From assembly GCA_046295655.1 (NCBI GenBank), contig JBKBMT010000002.1:62001-126000 (forward strand): a DNA stretch of 64,000 bases. Direction: 5' to 3'. The DNA is from JBKBMT01 sp046295655. Lineage in GTDB: Bacteria > Pseudomonadota > Alphaproteobacteria > Rhodobacterales > Rhodobacteraceae. Position numbers and translations under genes: made by a program. Shown here piece after piece: positions 27,551-39,155 of this stretch (position 1 is its first letter; each line of letters opens with the position of its first letter). Below the pieces are notes generated by a model that had not been told where the DNA came from, made no database searches, and saw only the letters and a program-made list of their open reading frames with translations.

Positions 27551-28833
27551 CCGCAGTCGGTCTGTTCCTGATCTTCCTGCTGCTCATTGCACTGCGCACG
27601 CCGATCGTCATGGCCATCGGGCTCGCGGTCGTCGCCGCGCTGGCGATGAGCGGTTTCGCGGGCATGATGTGGATCGTGCCGATGAAGATCCTCGAAGGCG
27701 CGTCGAACGCCTCGCTGCTGGCGATCCCGTTCTTCGTTCTGGCCGGCAACCTGATGAACGCGGCCGGGATCACCGAACGCATCTTCAACCTTGCCAGCGC
27801 GCTGGTCGGTCACTTCCGGGCAGGTCTTGCTCAGGTGAACGTCCTGGCCTCGGTCATGCTTGCCGGCGGCACCGGGGCAGCCGTGGCCGATATCGCAGGA
27901 CTGGGCGCGGTGGAGATCCGGGCCATGCGCGAGCGGGGCTATACCGCGCCCTTCGCCTCGGCGATCACCGTTGTCTCGGCCATCGTGGCGCCCTTCATCC
28001 CGCCCTCGGTGCCGCTGGTCGTCTATGCCTTTCTGTCGAACACCTCCGTCGCACGGATGTTCCTTGCGGGTATCCTGCCCGGGTTGCTGATCGCCGCCAG
28101 CCTGATGATCTTCAACCGGCTGCTTGCGGTGCGCACCGAGTTCCCGCGCGCGCCGAAGGCGTCGCTTGCCGAGATCTGGAAGCATACTGCCGCGGGCGTG
28201 GTCGCACTGGGCGCGCCTGCGATCATCATGGGCGGCATCCTGACCGGAACCACAACGGCGTCAGAGGCGGGCGTCCTGGCCTCGGCCTATGTCATCCTTC
28301 TGGGTGTGATCCTGCGCAGCCTGACCTGGGCCGCGCTGTGGAAGGCAGTGACCGAAACGGTTCTCATCACCGCGATGATCATGATGATCATCGGTATCGC
28401 GGGCAGCATGGGCTGGCTGCTGGCGATCGAGCAGATCCCCCAGACCCTGGCGCGCAGCCTGCCGGACCTCGTCGATTCGCGGCTGGTCTTCATGCTGGCG
28501 GTCATGGCGGGCGTTCTGGCGCTGGGATGTTTCATCGACGGCGTGACGATCAAGCTGCTTCTGGTCCCGATCCTGTTGCCGCTTGTGGACGCCTACGGCA
28601 TCGACCGCGTGCATTTCGGCATCGTCATGCAGATGTCCCTGATCCTCGGCATCGCGACCCCGCCGCTGGGGATCGGTCTCTTTGTCGTTGCGCGTCTGTC
28701 CGGCGCGCGGCTCGAGGACATCATCGCTGCGGTGATCCCCTACTTCATTCCGCTCAGCATCGTGGTCCTGCTGCTCCTGCTGTTCCCGCCGATCTCGTTA
28801 TGGCTGCCTGACATGGTGCTCGGACCGGAATAG
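27547..28833 (+). CDS. dctM: TRAP transporter large permease DctM
   Basis: Main transport subunit of 428 residues, with about 11-12 membrane helices, that couples sodium influx to substrate uptake. Conserved elements include AIPFFVLAGNLMNAAGIT, NVLASVMLAGGTGAAVADIAG, FIPPSVPLVVYA and MQMSLILGIATPPLGIGL. The start is a GTG overlapping the dctQ stop (GTGA). The gene closes the LysR/hydrolase/RraA/TRAP cluster; about 70 bases later the SOS-regulated module begins. Confidence 0.94.
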   Translation: MTAVGLFLIFLLLIALRTPIVMAIGLAVVAALAMSGFAGMMWIVPMKILEGASNASLLAIPFFVLAGNLMNAAGITERIFNLASALVGHFRAGLAQVNVLASVMLAGGTGAAVADIAGLGAVEIRAMRERGYTAPFASAITVVSAIVAPFIPPSVPLVVYAFLSNTSVARMFLAGILPGLLIAASLMIFNRLLAVRTEFPRAPKASLAEIWKHTAAGVVALGAPAIIMGGILTGTTTASEAGVLASAYVILLGVILRSLTWAALWKAVTETVLITAMIMMIIGIAGSMGWLLAIEQIPQTLARSLPDLVDSRLVFMLAVMAGVLALGCFIDGVTIKLLLVPILLPLVDAYGIDRVHFGIVMQMSLILGIATPPLGIGLFVVARLSGARLEDIIAAVIPYFIPLSIVVLLLLLFPPISLWLPDMVLGPE

Positions 28834-28870
28834 CTTCGCGCCCGGTAACGATATGTTCGAACGTGCCGCC

Positions 28871-28902
28871 TTGCCCCGGCCGGATGAGAACATATAATGA
28901 AC
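28871..28902 (+). promoter_or_regulatory. Promoter with LexA box, likely giving a leaderless mRNA
   Basis: GAACATATAATGAAC at 28888-28902 is an exact GAAC-N7-GAAC, the reverse complement of the alphaproteobacterial LexA site. Inside it lies a perfect -10 hexamer TATAAT (28893-28898), with TTGCCC (28871-28876) 16 bases upstream as the -35. Transcription would then start near 28905, at or next to the ATG at 28906, so the message would be leaderless or nearly so. A matching half, ATATGTTC at 28851-28858, is inverted relative to GAACATAT at 28888-28895. Binding of LexA would block the promoter directly. Confidence 0.78.
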
Positions 28903-28905
28903 ACC

Positions 28906-30132
28906 ATGGCACGACGTCCACTCGATCAGAAACTGGCGATCCTTTCGGATGCGGCAAAATACGATGCCTCCTGCGCATCCAGCAGCACGGTGCGCAGGGA
29001 CAGCCGCGATGGAAAGGGTCTTGGCTCTGCCGGCGGGTCCGGCATCTGCCATGCCTATGCACCGGACGGACGCTGCATCAGCCTGCTCAAGATCCTGATG
29101 ACGAACTTCTGCATCTACGATTGCGCCTATTGCATAAATCGCGCCTCATCGGGCGTCGAGCGGGCGCGGTTCAGCGTCGAGGAAGTCGTCTGGCTGACCG
29201 TCGAGTTCTACCGCCGCAACTATATCGAGGGTCTGTTCCTGTCCTCCGGGATCATCCGGTCGCCCGACGATACGATGGCCGACATGGTGCGCATTGCCCG
29301 GACACTGCGGGAAGTCGAGAACTTCCGGGGTTACATCCACCTCAAGACCATCCCGGACGCCGCGCCGGAACTGATCGAACAGGCGGGGCTCTATGCCGAT
29401 CGGCTGTCAATCAATGTCGAACTGCCGACCGAGACAGCGCTCAGGCAGCTTGCGCCCGAGAAATCGGCGCAGACGATCCGGCAGGCGATGGCAGAGGTCC
29501 GCCTGCGCCGCGAGGCCGCGCGCGAGCAAAGCTGGCGTCGCCGCAGCGCGCCCCGCTTTGCCCCGGCCGGGCAAAGCACCCAGATGATCGTCGGGGCGGA
29601 CGGTGCCGACGATGCGACGATCCTTTCCGGGGCACAGGCGCTCTATGCGGGCTTCAGGCTCGGGCGGGTATACTATTCCGCCTTCTCGCCGATCCCCGAT
29701 GCCTCGGCCGCGCTTCCTCCGACATCGCCGCCGCTGTTGCGCGAGCACCGCCTTTATCAGGCCGACTGGCTGATGCGCTTCTACGGGTTCGAACCGGCCG
29801 AAGTAACGGCAGGCGGCATGCTGCCCCTCGATATCGACCCGAAGCTTGCCTGGGCGCTGGCCAATCCCGACCACTTTCCGATCGATGTCAACCGTGCACC
29901 GCGGGAACTGCTTCTGCGCGTGCCCGGGTTCGGCACGAAGGCAGTCGGGCGGATGCTTGGCGGCCGGCGTCATCGTGCGCTCCGGTACGAGGATATTGCG
30001 GCAACCGGCGCCGTGATGAAATCGGCCCGCGACTTCATTACCGCCGAAGGCTATCGACCGCCTCCGCGGGGCATCGAGGCACGGGTCGCCGCGCGCACAG
30101 CGCCGCGCCCCTTGCAGCTGTCGCTGCTGTGA
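28906..30132 (+). CDS. Putative DNA modification/repair radical SAM protein
   Basis: A 408-residue radical SAM enzyme of the family found beside UdgX/DUF4130 proteins. The Fe-S cluster ligands are Cys69, Cys73 and Cys76 (FCIYDCAYC), preceded by an additional conserved region (DAAKYDASCASS, then GSGICHAYAPDGRC). A helix-hairpin-helix DNA-binding segment is near the C-terminus (PRELLLRVPGFGTKAVGRML). The reaction is not known. The start at 28906 is chosen because the in-frame ATG at 28897 overlaps the TATAAT of the promoter and there is no ribosome site. Its stop overlaps the UdgX start (GTGA), so the pair is coupled. Confidence 0.88.
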   Translation: MARRPLDQKLAILSDAAKYDASCASSSTVRRDSRDGKGLGSAGGSGICHAYAPDGRCISLLKILMTNFCIYDCAYCINRASSGVERARFSVEEVVWLTVEFYRRNYIEGLFLSSGIIRSPDDTMADMVRIARTLREVENFRGYIHLKTIPDAAPELIEQAGLYADRLSINVELPTETALRQLAPEKSAQTIRQAMAEVRLRREAAREQSWRRRSAPRFAPAGQSTQMIVGADGADDATILSGAQALYAGFRLGRVYYSAFSPIPDASAALPPTSPPLLREHRLYQADWLMRFYGFEPAEVTAGGMLPLDIDPKLAWALANPDHFPIDVNRAPRELLLRVPGFGTKAVGRMLGGRRHRALRYEDIAATGAVMKSARDFITAEGYRPPPRGIEARVAARTAPRPLQLSLL

Positions 30133-31587
30133 ACACCGGTATCCAACTGCCGCGCGTCGGCTCCGTCGCCGCGTTCCGCAGGGCGCTGCGCACCCTGATC
30201 GCCGCACAGGTGTCGCCCGCCGATGTCGTCTGGTCGATGGACGGTGCGACCGTTGGCGACCTGTTCGGCGACGCGTTCCCGCACTCCGCCAGTCCGTCGC
30301 CCCCGGTCGCCCTGCCCCGCGACGCGGCGCGGTCGATCACGACGGCGCTGCATCATGGCGCATCGGACCGCTGGGCGCTTGCCCATTCGGCGATCTCCGA
30401 CCTGCGCGCACGGCGCCTGTTCTGGCCTGACCGCGCCGAACCACGGGTGCGCCGCCTGCTTCTGATGGAGAAGGCGGTGCGCCGGGACATCCACAAGATG
30501 CACGCCTTTGTCCGGTTCCGCGAAGTCGGACAACCGGGTGCGGTGCGCCGGGCCTTCGTGGCCTGGTTCGAACCCAGCCATAACACGGTCGAACTTGCAG
30601 CCCCGTTCTTTGCCCGCCGGTTCGGCGACATGGACTGGATCATCGCCACTCCGGGGCTGACCGCCCGTTTTCACGACGGCCGGCTGGCAATCGAGGAGTC
30701 GACGAATACGGCTGCGCCCGGGGCGGATGATGCCGAGGAGCTGTGGCGCGTCTACTATGCATCGATCTTCAACCCGGCGCGGCTGAAGACCCGGACCATG
30801 CAATCCCAGATGCCGAAGAAATACTGGAAGAACCTGCCCGAGGCGACACTGATCCCCGAACTGGTGCGCGCGGCGCCGGGGCGGGTCGCAGCCATGCAGG
30901 ATCAGGCAAGCCGGATCGCCGCTCCGCCCGGCGTGACGCCGCGCATGGCCGCACTCGCCCGCGCCCGGAGGGCCGCCACGGACCGCCCCGCGTCCGGCCT
31001 GCGCGCCGAGGCGCTGGCCTGCACGCGATGTGCGCTGCACGGTCCCGCGACGCAGACAGTCTGGGGCGAAGGCGACGGTTCGTCACGCATCATGCTGGTC
31101 GGCGAGCAACCGGGCGACCGCGAGGATCTGACCGGACGCCCCTTCGTCGGTCCGGCCGGCAAGGTTCTGGATCAGGCGCTGGCCGCGGCCGGGCTGGTCC
31201 GCGCGTCACTGTACCTGACCAACGCCGTCAAGCATTTCCGCTTCCAGCCGCGCGGCAAGGCGCGGCTTCACAAGCGCCCCGACGCCGGCCACGTCGAGGC
31301 GTGCCGCTGGTGGCTCGACATCGAGCGCGCGCACATGCGGCCCGCACTCGTCGTGGCGCTGGGTCAGACTGCGGCAGAGGCCCTGCTCCGACGCCCCGGA
31401 CCGCATCCGCGCGGGACGCAATCTGTCACCGAGGACGGGTTCCTTTGCCTCGTCACCTGGCATCCGGCCCACGCCTTGCGCGTCGGCACCGACGGGAGCC
31501 GGATCATGGCCGAACTTGTCGCCGATCTGAAGGCAGCGCGAAGGTTCGCTGCCGATGCGCCGGGCGGGGCATATCTTGCCCGCGACG

Positions 31588-33576
<1,989 letters not shown>

Positions 33577-33655
33577 GCGAGGCTCCTCGGGGTGGGCGGC
33601 GAATCGGTCTGCCGTATGTAGCGACTGAATCGGGCGAATCACAGGGCGGCAAAGA

Positions 33656-35569
33656 TCATCGTCGTCGTTTGACCCAGACCTGCTGGGCGATCATCGCGTC
33701 AAGTCGGGCCGAAACCGCACCGGCATCGCCCGTGGAGTCGGCCGATTCGCCCACCGAGGCGCGCATGGCGCGGTGGCTGGCAGCCGTCGCCTGGGCCAGT
33801 CGCCAGGTCAGACCTTCGTCGGCGACGGCCGACATCTCGTCCATCGCCTCGGCAATCTCGGCTTCGACTGCCCTGCGTGCGTCGAGCTTGGCCAGCTCCT
33901 CGGCGATGCAGAGTCTTGCCCGCGCGGGATCGCCAGGCTGCCGCACCGGCGGCGCGATCCGCACGAGTTCGAGGGCGGCAAGCCGGTCGAATGCACTGCC
34001 GGCCTCCGCCCGGATCCGATCGGCTGCGTCCGGCTGTCCGGCCGCGCCGAGAACAGCCCTGCGCAGCTCCGCCTGATCCGGGCCCGACGTCTCGAGCCGC
34101 TCCAGCGCCGATTCGAACTCCTGGGCGACCTGGGGATGCAGGGCGCAGGTGACAAGGATCACCGCCTCGCGCAGCCGATCCTCGACTGCGCCACCCGAAG
34201 CCAGAAGCGAGCTGCGGACACCGGCGGTCGGCATCGCCGGTGCCTTCGCACCGCGCGGGACGAAACTGCGCCCGGACCGCTGGGTCGAACCGAACAGCTC
34301 GCGCCGCAACCGGTCGAACTCCTGTCCGTAATGGCCCCGGATCGACGGATCGGCGATCCGACGCAGGACGGCACGCAGGGCCTTGTCCAGCGCGGCGCGG
34401 CGTTCGGGGCTGTCCAGGACCCGCCCCTCGGTCTCGCGCCGCCACAGCAGCGCCGACATCGGCTGCGCCGCGTCCAGCACCCGGGCAAAGCCCACCGCCC
34501 CCTCGGCCCGGATCAGATCGTCAGGGTCCATCCCCTCGGGCAACATCGCAAACCGTAGCGACCGGCCGGCCTCGATCAGCGGCAGCGCAAGGTCGATCAG
34601 CCGGTGCGCCGCGCGCAGCCCCGCCGCATCGCCGTCCAGCGCGATCACCGGTTCGTCGTGCAGTCGCCAGATCAGGTGCAACTGATCCTCGGTGATCGCG
34701 GTGCCCAGCGGCGCAACGGTCGCGCGGAACCCCGCCTCGGACAGCGCGATCGTGTCCATGTAGCCCTCGGTGACGATCAGCGGCGTGCCCTTTCCGACCG
34801 CTTCGCGCGCGCGGTCAAGGTTGTAGAGCGTCCGGCCCTTGTCGAAGATCGTCGTCTCGGGACCGTTCAGATACTTGGCACGCGCCCGCGGGTCCATCGC
34901 GCGGCCGCCGAGACTGATCACCCGGCCCCGGCCGTCGCGGATCGGAAAGATGATGCGGTCGCGGAACCGGTCGTAGGGAGCGCCGCCGTCCTCGGGCCGG
35001 ACCGCCAGACCGGCCTCGACCAGAAGATCGCCGGAGAACCCCCGTGCCTCCAGCGCGGAAAGCAGGCCCTGCCGGGCATCCGGAGCATAGCCGATGCCCC
35101 AGCGCTCCTGGGCCTCGGGCGACAGCCCCCTTCGCGACAGGTAGTCTCGTGCCGCGGCACCCGCCGAGGCGCGCAGCATCAGCCGGTAATGGCCGACGGC
35201 CGCCTCCACCGCCGCGATCAGCCGGGTGCGACGGTCGGCGACCTCGGCCGCCTTCGCATCGCGAGCCGGCATCTGAAGCCCCGCCTCGCGCGCCAGAAGC
35301 TCGACCGCCTCCATGAATCCGAGGTTCTCGGTCTCCTTCACGAACGAGATGAGATCGCCCTTCGCGTGGCAGCCGAAGCAGTAATAGAACCCCTTTCGGT
35401 CATCGACGTGAAAGCTTGCCGTCCGCTCCTGATGAAAGGGGCATGGCGCCCACCAGTCGCCTTTCGCTTGGTTCGACTTGCGCATGTCCCAAGCGACCTT
35501 GCGCCCGACCACATGACTGAGGGTCAGGCGCGAGCGCAGCTCGTCAAGAAAGCCGGCCGGAAGGGACAT
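33656..35569 (-). CDS. dnaG: DNA primase
   Basis: Makes RNA primers for chromosome replication. The 637-residue protein has a CHC2 zinc ribbon with Cys43, His46, Cys64 and Cys67 (CPFHQERTASFH, YYCFGCHAKGD). A primase core (GLSPEAQERWGIGYAP) and a Toprim domain with LIVTEGYMDTIAL and IALDGDAAGLRA follow. The C-terminal helicase-binding region is poorly conserved, as usual. It is upstream of rpoD on the same strand, and 37 bases downstream of the lactate dehydrogenase start-side gene region ends. Confidence 0.96.
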   Translation of the reverse strand: MSLPAGFLDELRSRLTLSHVVGRKVAWDMRKSNQAKGDWWAPCPFHQERTASFHVDDRKGFYYCFGCHAKGDLISFVKETENLGFMEAVELLAREAGLQMPARDAKAAEVADRRTRLIAAVEAAVGHYRLMLRASAGAAARDYLSRRGLSPEAQERWGIGYAPDARQGLLSALEARGFSGDLLVEAGLAVRPEDGGAPYDRFRDRIIFPIRDGRGRVISLGGRAMDPRARAKYLNGPETTIFDKGRTLYNLDRAREAVGKGTPLIVTEGYMDTIALSEAGFRATVAPLGTAITEDQLHLIWRLHDEPVIALDGDAAGLRAAHRLIDLALPLIEAGRSLRFAMLPEGMDPDDLIRAEGAVGFARVLDAAQPMSALLWRRETEGRVLDSPERRAALDKALRAVLRRIADPSIRGHYGQEFDRLRRELFGSTQRSGRSFVPRGAKAPAMPTAGVRSSLLASGGAVEDRLREAVILVTCALHPQVAQEFESALERLETSGPDQAELRRAVLGAAGQPDAADRIRAEAGSAFDRLAALELVRIAPPVRQPGDPARARLCIAEELAKLDARRAVEAEIAEAMDEMSAVADEGLTWRLAQATAASHRAMRASVGESADSTGDAGAVSARLDAMIAQQVWVKRRR

Positions 35570-35606
35570 GGCCCATATATGGGCCGGCCGACCCGATTCG
35601 CAAAGG

Positions 35607-36770
35607 TCAGCGGTACCGGTCGAAGAAGCCGTCGGGGATCAGCAGATTGTGCCGCCCGAGGTTGTGCACGTCCCGTTCTCCGCACAACGCCATGGTGGTG
35701 TCGAGTTCCTTGTGGATCACCTGCAGCGCCTTCGTCACCCCGGCCTGTCCCATTGCCCCCAGCCCATAGACGAAGGCGCGTCCGATGAAGGTGCCCCTTG
35801 CGCCCAGCGCCAGCGCTTTCAGCACGTCCTGACCCGAGCGGATGCCGCTGTCGAGATGAACCTCGATCCGGTCGCCCACCGCCTCCACGATCGACGGCAG
35901 CATCCGGATCGACGACAGCGCACCGTCCAGCTGCCGGCCGCCGTGGTTGGACACCACGATCGCATCGGCGCCGACGTCGGCCGCCATCTTCGCATCCTCC
36001 GGGTCGAGGATTCCCTTGAGGATGAACTTGCCACCCCATTGTGCCTTGAGTTTCGCGACCTTCTCCCAGTCCAGTCGCGGGTCGAACTGTTCTTCCGTCC
36101 ACGCGGACAAGGAGCTTGCGTCCTTCACACCCTTGGCATGGCCGACGATGTTTCCGAAGAATCGTCGCTTGGTGCCCAGCATGCCCATGCCCCACCGCCA
36201 CCGCATGGCGAGGTCCAGCATCGTCGGCAGGGTCAGCTTCGGCGGGGCGGAAAGGCCGTTCTTCAGATCCTTGTGCCTCTGGCCGATGATCTGGAGGTCC
36301 AGCGTGAGGACCAACGCCGAACAGCCGGCGTTGCGGGCCCGGTCCAGAAGCCTGCCCACGAAATCCTGGTCCCGCATGACGTAGAGCTGGAACCAGAAGG
36401 GTTTGGTCGTATGCGCGGCCACATCCTCGATGGAACAGATCGACATGGTCGACAGTGTGAAGGGCACGCCGAACTTCTCGGCCGCGCGGGCCGCGAGGAT
36501 CTCGCCATCGGCATGCTGCATGCCGGTCAGCCCGACCGGGGCCAGCGCCACCGGCATCGCTACGTCATGCCCGATCATGGTCGAACGGGTGGAGCGATTG
36601 GTCATGTCCACCGCGACCCTTTGCTTGAGCCGGATCTCGGCAAAGTCCGTGGTGTTCTCGCGGAAGGTCTGCTCGGTCCAGCTCCCCGATTCGGCGTAGT
36701 CGTAGAACATGCGCGGGGCCCGCGCCCTGTGCAGGCGTCGAAGATCCTCGATGGTCGTGATGACAGCCAT
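35607..36770 (-). CDS. lldD: FMN-dependent L-lactate dehydrogenase / alpha-hydroxy-acid oxidase
   Basis: Oxidises L-lactate (or a related 2-hydroxy acid) to the keto acid and passes electrons to the respiratory chain. The 387-residue TIM-barrel protein keeps MFYDYAESGSWTEQTFREN, the FMN-binding PVALAPVGLTGM and the active-site His-Arg in VVSNHGGRQLDGALSS, plus IEVHLDSGIRSGQDVLKAL. The ATG is preceded by GGAGGGG. A dyad operator overlaps its promoter at 36788-36826, suggesting repression by a regulator that is not adjacent. The exact hydroxy acid substrate cannot be told from sequence. Confidence 0.9.
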   Translation of the reverse strand: MAVITTIEDLRRLHRARAPRMFYDYAESGSWTEQTFRENTTDFAEIRLKQRVAVDMTNRSTRSTMIGHDVAMPVALAPVGLTGMQHADGEILAARAAEKFGVPFTLSTMSICSIEDVAAHTTKPFWFQLYVMRDQDFVGRLLDRARNAGCSALVLTLDLQIIGQRHKDLKNGLSAPPKLTLPTMLDLAMRWRWGMGMLGTKRRFFGNIVGHAKGVKDASSLSAWTEEQFDPRLDWEKVAKLKAQWGGKFILKGILDPEDAKMAADVGADAIVVSNHGGRQLDGALSSIRMLPSIVEAVGDRIEVHLDSGIRSGQDVLKALALGARGTFIGRAFVYGLGAMGQAGVTKALQVIHKELDTTMALCGERDVHNLGRHNLLIPDGFFDRYR

Positions 36771-36787
36771 TGCAGCCCCTCCAGAAT

Positions 36788-36826
36788 TGGTAAGCTGCCC
36801 TTACCACTTGTGTCCGACCCGCACAA
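36788..36826 (-). promoter_or_regulatory. Promoter with dyad operator for lldD
   Basis: TGGTAAG (36788-36794) and CTTACCA (36800-36806) are perfect 7-bp inverted arms around a 5-base spacer. On the reverse strand TTGTGC (36826-36821) and TAAGGG (36803-36798) are 17 bases apart and could be the -35 and -10, so the dyad covers the -10 and the start point. TGGT-N-ACCA operators are typical of GntR/FadR-type regulators such as LldR. Repression relieved by lactate is the likely scheme; the regulator gene is not in the window. Confidence 0.6.
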
Positions 36827-37126
36827 CAGCGGAGGTGGCACCGCCCTTTCGCAGGCTGCCGGAGAACCACTGCCGGCATAAGACGGCCGGGAAACTGTTC
36901 CATGCCTCCATCCGATCCAGAGGCAGAGGTCGGCGCCCGATCGTCGGAGCGCGCTGCGGCACGCCTTGGCTGCCACGGCTCGAGCCGGCCAGGTCCCTCC
37001 GACCGTCGAGCCTCTTGCCAAGGCGCAATGCGTCCGTCCGCGGGCAGGTCGGGTACGGCTCGGGCTGGTCGGTTTCCCGATGCTCTGACTGACACGGGAC
37101 GGGCTTCAGGCTTGACCAACAGCCTG
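36827..37126. other. Intergenic stretch without recognisable gene
   Basis: About 300 bases between the lldD promoter and the stop of the DUF3429 gene. Open frames exist in several phases, but none carries a recognisable protein signature, a ribosome site or a plausible start. I looked for transposase remnants and found nothing convincing. It may contain the leader of a lost gene or only spacer. Confidence 0.5.
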
Positions 37127-37576
37127 TCAGATCAGCACGGTGGCAAGCGACGGAACGACCACCGCGGTCAGCATCACCCGCAGATGCAGCCACCACGGCG
37201 GCGCAAGACCCGCGCGCCAGAACGCCCAGTCGAGCCCCAGGATCAGCGTGAAGCCGGCGATGAGGCTCAGTGCCGACCCCTCTGGCCCGCCCCCCACCAT
37301 GAAGAAGGCCCAGAGTGCCGGCACGACCGATGCGGCATAGCCGAGCGTCGCAGCACTTCCCGAAAGCCGCGTCGCGAACCCCCACAGCACTCCGGACATG
37401 AAGGACAGGATCACCGTGCCGTAGAACAGCCCCACATAGGGGCCGACGAACCTGGGCCCGAGTGCTCCGCGCCCCCAGTCGCCCAGCGGCGGGTGCAGCA
37501 TCGTGATCGCGCCCCAGAGGAAGGGGACGAGGCCAGCCAGGCCTAGAAACAGGGCAGGACGGGGAATGTCACGCAT
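37127..37576 (-). CDS. DUF3429 family membrane protein
   Basis: A 149-residue protein with about five hydrophobic helices and the DUF3429 pattern: a first helix with LGLAGLVPFLWGA, then YGTVILSFMSGVLWGFA and PALWAFFMV. The family is restricted to membrane proteins of unknown role in Proteobacteria. The ATG at 37576 begins MRDIPRPALF; the frame stays open upstream without a better start. It follows ispH on the same strand at a distance of 58 bases. Confidence 0.82.
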   Translation of the reverse strand: MRDIPRPALFLGLAGLVPFLWGAITMLHPPLGDWGRGALGPRFVGPYVGLFYGTVILSFMSGVLWGFATRLSGSAATLGYAASVVPALWAFFMVGGGPEGSALSLIAGFTLILGLDWAFWRAGLAPPWWLHLRVMLTAVVVPSLATVLI

Positions 37577-37634
37577 GGGCGGTCCGGTTGGCGGGGAAGG
37601 CAGATCGAGGCGGTCGCGTGGCGGCGCGGGTCGG

Positions 37635-38585
37635 TCAGACGGGCTCGCGCAGGATGCGCGGCACCTTGAACTCGACCCGTTCCACCGCCGTCTCGACAAC
37701 CTCGCGGGTCAGATCGTAGCGTTCCGCGAAGGCGTCGATGACCTCGTCCACCAGAACCTCGGGCGCGCTGGCGCCGGCGGTCAGCCCGACGGCCCGCGCC
37801 CCCTCGATTGCACGCCAGTCGATGTCGGCGGCACGCTGCACGAGTTGCGCATGTCTGCACCCCGCGCTGCGTCCGACCTCCACCAGACGCTGGGAATTCG
37901 ACGAGTTCGGTGCCCCGATCACCAGCAGCGCGTCGATCTTCGGGGCAATTGCCTTTACCGCGGCCTGGCGGTTCGTGGTGGCGTAGCAGATGTCCTCTTT
38001 CCTGGGGCCGACGATGGCCGGGAACCGGGCACGCAGGGCGTCAACGATCTCGGCCGTATCGTCCACGCTGAGCGTCGTCTGGGTGATGAAGGCCAGCCTT
38101 TCGGGATCGCGCACCGCAAGCGTCGCCACATCCGCGACAGATTGCACCAGCACGACCTCCCCTGGCGGCAGCTGACCCATCGTGCCCAGAACCTCGGGGT
38201 GGCCGGCATGGCCGATCATCACCATCTGCCGCCCGTCCTCGTGATGCCGCTCGGCCTCCATGTGCACCTTGGTCACCAGCGGGCAGGTCGCATCGACGGC
38301 AATCATGTTGCGGCGCGCAGCCTCGGCAGGAACGGATTTCGGCACGCCATGGGCCGAAAAGACCACCGGCCGGTCATCGGGACATTCGTCCAGTTCCTCG
38401 ACAAAGACCGCGCCCCTCGCGCGCAGGTTCTCTACGACATAGCGGTTGTGAACGATCTCGTGTCGGACATAGACCGGCGCACCCCACCTCTCCAGCGCCA
38501 GCTCGACGATGCGGATGGCGCGATCGACCCCGGCGCAGAACCCCCGGGGGGCGGCAACGTAAAGCGTCAGGGGCGGGCGGGTCAC
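37635..38585 (-). CDS. ispH: 4-hydroxy-3-methylbut-2-enyl diphosphate reductase
   Basis: Last enzyme of the methylerythritol phosphate pathway, giving IPP and DMAPP. The three Fe-S cluster cysteines are Cys17 (PRGFCAGVDRA), Cys101 (DATCPLVTKVH) and Cys200 (EDICYATTNRQ). The substrate-binding segments FSAHGVPKSV and GAPNSSNSQRL are present. At 316 residues it is of normal length. It is divergent from the small cytochrome c gene, with 95 bases between. Confidence 0.97.
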   Translation of the reverse strand: MTRPPLTLYVAAPRGFCAGVDRAIRIVELALERWGAPVYVRHEIVHNRYVVENLRARGAVFVEELDECPDDRPVVFSAHGVPKSVPAEAARRNMIAVDATCPLVTKVHMEAERHHEDGRQMVMIGHAGHPEVLGTMGQLPPGEVVLVQSVADVATLAVRDPERLAFITQTTLSVDDTAEIVDALRARFPAIVGPRKEDICYATTNRQAAVKAIAPKIDALLVIGAPNSSNSQRLVEVGRSAGCRHAQLVQRAADIDWRAIEGARAVGLTAGASAPEVLVDEVIDAFAERYDLTREVVETAVERVEFKVPRILREPV

Positions 38586-38680
38586 GTCGGCTTTCCTTGT
38601 GTCGTCGCGGCCAGTGCCGCAGAGTTAGCGTTGACGGAAGCGATTGGCCAGAAAAAGCCGCACCACGGGTCAGGAACAGG

Positions 38681-39151
38681 ATGCGCAGGACGGCGATCCT
38701 TGCCACAGTGCTCGCGTCGGCGGTCGCTCTGGCCGCCGCCTGGTCCTACCGGCACTTTACCGCGCCCGATCCGGCCGGTTTCCTGCCCTGGCGCGATCCG
38801 ACCGTTACAGCCGCCGGCGCCGCGCTCTATGCCGACCACTGCGCCGCCTGCCACGGCGCCGCGCTGGAAGGTGCACCGGACTGGCGGATCCCGGCGAAGA
38901 ACGGTCGGATGCCGGCTCCGCCGCACGATGCGACCGGCCACACCTGGCACCACCCGGACGCCCAGCTTTTCCTGATGACGAAATACGGCGTCGCGGCGAT
39001 GGTCGGCCCGGGTTACGAAAGCGACATGCCCGCCTATGACGGGATCCTCAACGACGCCGAAATCATTGCCGTCCTTGCCTGGATCAAGAGCACCTGGCCG
39101 CCCGAGATCCAGGCACGGCATGACGCGATCAACCGCCGCGTCACGCCCTGA
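38681..39151 (+). CDS. Small membrane-anchored c-type cytochrome
   Basis: A 156-residue protein with an N-terminal hydrophobic segment (residues 4-22) that is a signal peptide or membrane anchor. One haem c site is at Cys54-Cys57-His58 (HCAACHGAAL). The probable axial Met is Met116 in GYESDMPAYDG. The segment IIAVLAWIKSTWP is typical of class I cytochrome c. It is a single-haem electron carrier in the periplasm; its partner is unknown. It is convergent with the NYN gene, only 4 bases away. Confidence 0.88.
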   Translation: MRRTAILATVLASAVALAAAWSYRHFTAPDPAGFLPWRDPTVTAAGAALYADHCAACHGAALEGAPDWRIPAKNGRMPAPPHDATGHTWHHPDAQLFLMTKYGVAAMVGPGYESDMPAYDGILNDAEIIAVLAWIKSTWPPEIQARHDAINRRVTP

Positions 39152-39155
39152 GCGA

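Noticed and set aside
28897..28905. ATG at 28897 as start of the radical SAM gene
   Set aside because: It overlaps TATAAT and the LexA half-site, has no ribosome site, and the family N-terminus fits the ATG at 28906 better.
36602..37385. Possible transposase remnant upstream of lldD
   Set aside because: Short stretches looked faintly like IS5-type sequence, but no DDE pattern, no consistent frame and no terminal inverted repeats could be found.
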